A DNA stretch of 64,000 nt from Phaseolus vulgaris. Lineage: Eukaryota > Streptophyta > Magnoliopsida > Fabales > Fabaceae. The stretch covers positions 10,145,564 through 10,209,563 of the forward strand of contig NC_023751.2 in the NCBI RefSeq assembly GCF_000499845.2. The letters are read 5' to 3'. Positions within the stretch are counted from its first letter, which is position 1. Each line of letters starts with the position of its first letter. This document shows positions 60,192 to 64,000 of this stretch, in pieces. The position numbers and the translations under genes are program-made. The notes below the pieces were generated by a model, which was not told where the DNA came from, searched no databases, and saw only the letters and a program-made list of their open reading frames with translations.

Positions 60192-61078
60192 TTATCGGAT
60201 CATTGCCAATATAGATGGAATTGAGGACATTGGTTGGAATAGAAAAAAAATTTCATCTTCGGGTCTTTGACATTCCCTAATTTGAAAAAATCTATCTTTG
60301 AAGTTATTAAAAGAAGACGAATAGATAGTGAAAAGGGAGCCAAAATGCACGTCGTTAAGAGAAACCCAACCAACCTCGGTCTCGTGTTTTAATTGATAAA
60401 AGTACATGAAGACATTGATGGTTGGCTCAATATGGAGTTGATGACACAATATCTGGAAAGCTTTTAGAAAAGCCCAGCTATTCGAATGAAGTTGGCTTGG
60501 AGCCACATTCATCGTGGTTAGCATGCGACATTCAAAAGGAGAGAGAGGGAAAGTGATATCGAACTCTTTGTAAAAATATTCATATACATAGGTGAAGTCT
60601 AAGCCATCTTGAGGTGGTTTCATATACACTCAGTCACAACTCGAACAATGTCTGGACAACACAAAGTCGACCAGTGATTCTAAGCATATTTGGAAAGAGG
60701 AGAGAAGGTCATCCACCTGTCTCTTTGAAGAATAAAGAGACACATACTCGAGATTAGAAATAGGAAGGTACTTACCCTTCCTACTGTTTTTACCAATGGT
60801 GACGACAAAAGCCTCCATGATGGCTGAAGAAGAAGTCTTTTTCTTTAAATATTATGCCATCAGTCGTGAACCGCCGTGTGGAACAATAGCAACCACAAAA
60901 ACACCCGTGTGGAGGCATTTTCAACCTCCAACAACTCCACAACATCTTTTTCTACAGAAAACAAAGGATTATGGCTAGAGGAGGGATCACCCCCAACGGG
61001 GCTAACATCCCCACTCCTTTGAGGGTGACCATGATCGTCATCAAAAATCAAGTTTGTAGAATAAAAAGAGGAAGCCAT
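60192..61078 (-). pseudogene. Transposase_28-like retrotransposon ORF
   Basis: From ATG at 61078 (MASSFYSTNLIFDDD...GGDPSSSHN...DVVELLEVEN) through a frameshift near 60860. A second frame (60818-60630) holds YVSLYSSKRQVDDLLSSFQ. A third (60629-60192) holds FYKEFDITFPLSPFECRML, NVAPSQLHSNSWAFLKAFQILC, VGWVSLNDVHFGSLFTIY and FNNFKDRFFQIR. The last part resembles the plant putative gypsy-type transposon domain (Transposase_28, PF04195), found as an extra ORF in large Tat/Ogre-type retrotransposons. Frames are broken and no gag or pol follows. Confidence 0.65.
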
Positions 61079-61290
61079 AAAGTACTTACCTTAGTGATAA
61101 ACTTGATTAATGGAAGAAGAAGGGTGAAACACACAAGTGTAAAACACGAAAAGGGATGAACACAAAGAAAGCTCGAAATAAGGAAGAAAGAGAATAGAGA
61201 GTTTGAAAGTTTGAAAAAAAGGTAAAGACGAAGGATGTCGAGGAAAAAAAAAGCCAAAACCTCTTATAAACTCTTAGATCCAAAAATGTG
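60845..61290 (-). repeat. Right arm of a 0.44-kb inverted repeat
   Basis: Reverse-complement partner of 59460-59895, covering leader, splice-donor word and the first 60 codons; most positions agree by eye. The arms are separated by about 0.95 kb. The pair is probably two inverted insertions or a rearranged element. Confidence 0.75.
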
Positions 61291-63050
61291 TGAGAATAAA
61301 TCGTGATTTCATATTTAAAATAACAATAATTATTTTAAATCTTTTATAATAAAAATTAGTATATTTTAAAATAAGCATATTATATTTAGTCGATAAAATA
61401 TTAATAATGTCTATCAATTAAAATAAATATTAAAAAATGTAATTAATTCAAAAATGGTTTTTTATATATATTTAGTTTATCATAATTTTAATCGTTAGTT
61501 TTAATTAATGATTATTAAAGTATAAAATTCTGCCAAAAAAAGAAGTGTTTGTTGAGGTAGTTAGTCCGTTAATGCCTAATGATGAAGCAATTGTGATGAA
61601 ATAAATAATGTATGAAATAAGTAAGTGGAACTTCACCAACAATAGATTTATAATTTAAATGAAAACAGGAAAAACACAAAACGCGTGAGGAGCCGACGAC
61701 AAAGGCTGCATGGGCCACAGGAAAAGAAGGTAAAATATTTTAATAAATGGCCAAAACAAGCGGTTTCAACTTTACTTCTAATAGAAAAGGGAGTGTGTTA
61801 AACCATTATATAAAAAATTAGGAACAAAAACTCAACAGTTTTTTTTTTACTAGAGATCAAATTTAAATTGTAATTTTTTATGAATAAAAATATTTTAACC
61901 CCTTCAATTGAACCTCAAATAAATGATGTATGAAAGATAGTTTTATGAAATTGATGATCTTAGAAGGTAGTTTTAGTAATAATGTGTTTTCTTGTTAAAC
62001 TGAAAGTGGAAGAGTTGTGCAGCTTTTATATAAAATCTTTAGTTATAGATATGGATGATAGATTTTTTTTTATCGGTAATAAAAAATAAATAAATTGGAA
62101 ACATTTCAAAGGTGATTCAACCCTTATACACGATATCCAAACATCGATTTCAGTTTAAAGTCTCTGAAACTAGCTAAAATTAACAAAATAGACCTTGTCC
62201 ATAAAACTTTAAGAGACTGACCTCATACACACCAAACGAACGATACTAATAGAAAATTTGAGGAAGAGGAAGCCCAGTATGGATGATAGATAACTAGAAG
62301 AAAAACGAAGCGTGATAGCAGAAGATATGAAGAAAAATCATAAAGCCTTTTTAACTTAACAGAATGGATAAATAGATGTTGTACTTTATAGTAAACAGTT
62401 TGAAGTTTAGGTGGTATTGTTCGGTGTCTGGTCCTTGCTTGTGGAAGTTGTCGTCGTACTTATTCATACTTCACACCAAGGACACCGCTTTATACGATAC
62501 CCTCTTCTGTACTTATGTCCTTTCATATTTCTGTCGGTGTTTCACAAATCTCTTAATTCTATCAAAACTCTTTTTTAACCCAAACCTTAAATAACATCTT
62601 ATTCTTTAACTTTAAACATATTTAAAGAAAATAATAAAAAGATACCAAATGTATCCCTATTTATTATTTTCAAAAATTAAAATATAGTAGAAATAAGAAG
62701 AAAGTTATGCAGCTGCGTAATTTCTTTCTGTTCAATTTTATTTCGGATCTCATATGGTCTCAACGTACTGTATATCAAGATAGTTTTTAAGGAATTAAAT
62801 ATCTTTTTAATGTAATAAAATTACTATATTTTTTTATTTTGCTTTTAATATTTTATATATAAAAAATTAAATTATTTATTTTGATCTTTGTAAAATAATA
62901 AATTTTGATTTTGATTCCTGTAAATTATTTTATATTTTACTAAAATCAGTGATTTTTATTACATAATTCATGTAAAGATAAATAAATAATGTTTATTTTA
63001 GAAATTTATAATTTTTTACATGTCACATTATACATACATTATACCCTTCA
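61291..63050. other. AT-rich intergenic DNA, no gene seen
   Basis: Short frames only (for example 62376-62594) with no recognisable domain. Confidence 0.4.
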
Positions 63051-63560
63051 TTTTTTTTTATAAAAGCTTTCGTATTAGATATTATTATGCAACTTGGGAT
63101 ATCAACTATGCTGACACTTCAAGTAACAATCATCATTTACCATTACATGAAAAAAAATATTACTACAAAAAATAAAAATTACAAAAATATGGGAGGATTA
63201 GACCAAAACTCATATGTTAACAAAAACGATATATATGGAGATTATATATATTCATAAAGAATTCTAATGAAATGATTATCTATTATACCAATGAAATGAT
63301 TCTCTATGAATAAATTATAAATTAGTTAATTTATCAGCATATGAGTAACCTTAAACATGATTTTTTTCATAGTAATTAATATAAGTATTCTATTCATTAT
63401 GAAACATCCAGGAACATTAGGCCTAACAATAAACGCAACACAAACCAATACACAATCACGTTCAAGTCAGACATTAGTAAGACTATTTTTTGAGTTCGTT
63501 TTAGCATGTATAACTATTTTATTCTTAACACTTTTTATTAATGAATGTTTAAATAAGTTA
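63051..63560 (-). pseudogene. LINE RNase H fragment and 3' tail (copy 3)
   Basis: Inverted relative of 3849-4460. On the minus strand it has AATGTCTGACTTGAACGTGAT (compare AATGCCTGACTGGAATGTGAC in copy 1), a GTTACTCATATG segment, ATTGGTATAATAGATAATC, GTTAACATATGAGTTTTGG, CATGTAATGGTAAATGATG and an A-rich end (poly-T at 63051-63060). The TGA at 63469-63467 occupies the same codon as the stop in copy 1. More diverged than copy 1; the left-hand plus-strand ORF 63357-63686 is antisense noise. Confidence 0.65.
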
Positions 63561-64000
63561 CTTATTATAATTTTTACTATAACCAAACAGTTTTCAATGC
63601 ACGGTAAAAGTAGAAAGAAGAGTACAATTGAAAAAAGATGTTATTTTAAACTTTTAAAAATGAAAATAAAATACAGTTTTTATTAAAATATCAAGTAAAC
63701 GTTACTTTAGTTTATACATTAACATTCTTTTCAACATTAAAAGTAAAATGTTAAGGTTTTAAGAGATAAAATCAATATCATTGCCAAACTAAAATCACAA
63801 TTCATCAATTATACCGTAACTGAAAATATATTTAAGATATTTTAAAAATGTATGTAACAAAATCACGATTTGAGTCTCTAAAATTATAATTGTTTTACCG
63901 AAGTGTTTAAATATACTACTTATAAGTTATTCAGGCTCTAAATATATAATCTTACTATTACTTAAGCTAGATACTTTTAATAATTTGAATTAATGATATT
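63561..64000. other. Intergenic DNA, no gene seen
   Basis: AT-rich and non-coding to the window end. Confidence 0.4.

Noticed and set aside
63357..63686. 109-codon plus-strand frame
   Set aside because: Antisense to LINE copy 3 over most of its length and AT-rich beyond; no domain features.
1..64000. Search for tRNA, rRNA or snRNA genes
   Set aside because: No A/B box pairs with a cloverleaf context were convincing by eye; tRNA-like words were all retrotransposon primer-binding sites. A tRNAscan or Rfam search would be decisive.

Overview
This is a 64-kb stretch of plant nuclear DNA, most likely from a legume (warm-season bean/Phaseoleae type; this is inferred from gene and repeat style, not proven). 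The signs are multi-exon genes with GT-AG introns, very AT-rich intergenic DNA, plant-only gene families, and several kinds of LTR retrotransposon, CACTA-like MITEs and LINE remnants. Gene density is low: four intact protein-coding genes, all of which I could splice in frame from the sequence.

Genes, left to right. (1) 9798-12095 (+): an 8-exon calcineurin B-like Ca2+ sensor of the CBL4/SOS3 type (214 aa), with a TATA box and a probable 5' UTR intron. (2) 26401-30579 (+): a 5-exon DPP8/DPP9-like serine dipeptidyl peptidase (770 aa) with a complete Ser-Asp-His triad and the double-Glu motif. (3) 40163-42819 (+): a 2-exon phosphatidylinositol 4-kinase gamma with two ubiquitin-like domains (583 aa). 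(4) 47949-51738 (-): a 3-exon pectin methylesterase with an N-terminal PMEI pro-region (585 aa, PME34-like). They share no pathway and look like ordinary independent plant genes.

Repeats fill much of the rest. 740-3138: truncated Ty3/gypsy element on the minus strand (gag, tRNA-Met-type PBS, LTR); a solo LTR of the same family lies at 32673-34073. 12696-14239: small copia element reduced to LTRs, PBS and a dead gag. 16945-21257: GC-rich Tat-type gypsy element with a 5-bp target duplication, internally deleted from protease into integrase, carrying three different tandem arrays and two LTRs whose U3 halves do not match. 54890-56150: an inverted pair of old LTRs with a palindromic TRIM-like insertion inside one arm. 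58730-61290: a second large inverted repeat built on a Tat/Ogre-type ORF (Transposase_28-like). CACTA-ended MITEs occur at about 3.5, 7.6, 15.0, 16.1, 22.9 and 52.6 kb. Three related LINE 3'-end/RNase H fragments lie at 3.8, 15.1 and 63.1-63.6 kb. The remaining AT-rich stretches (for example 36.1-38.9, 42.8-46.6, 56.2-58.7 and 61.3-63.0 kb) show no gene that I can support.

I found no CRISPR array, rRNA gene, convincing tRNA gene or novel enzyme system. The most unusual material is structural: the mismatched LTRs and alternating dimeric repeat of the Tat element, the nested palindromes, and the LINE fragments sharing one stop codon.
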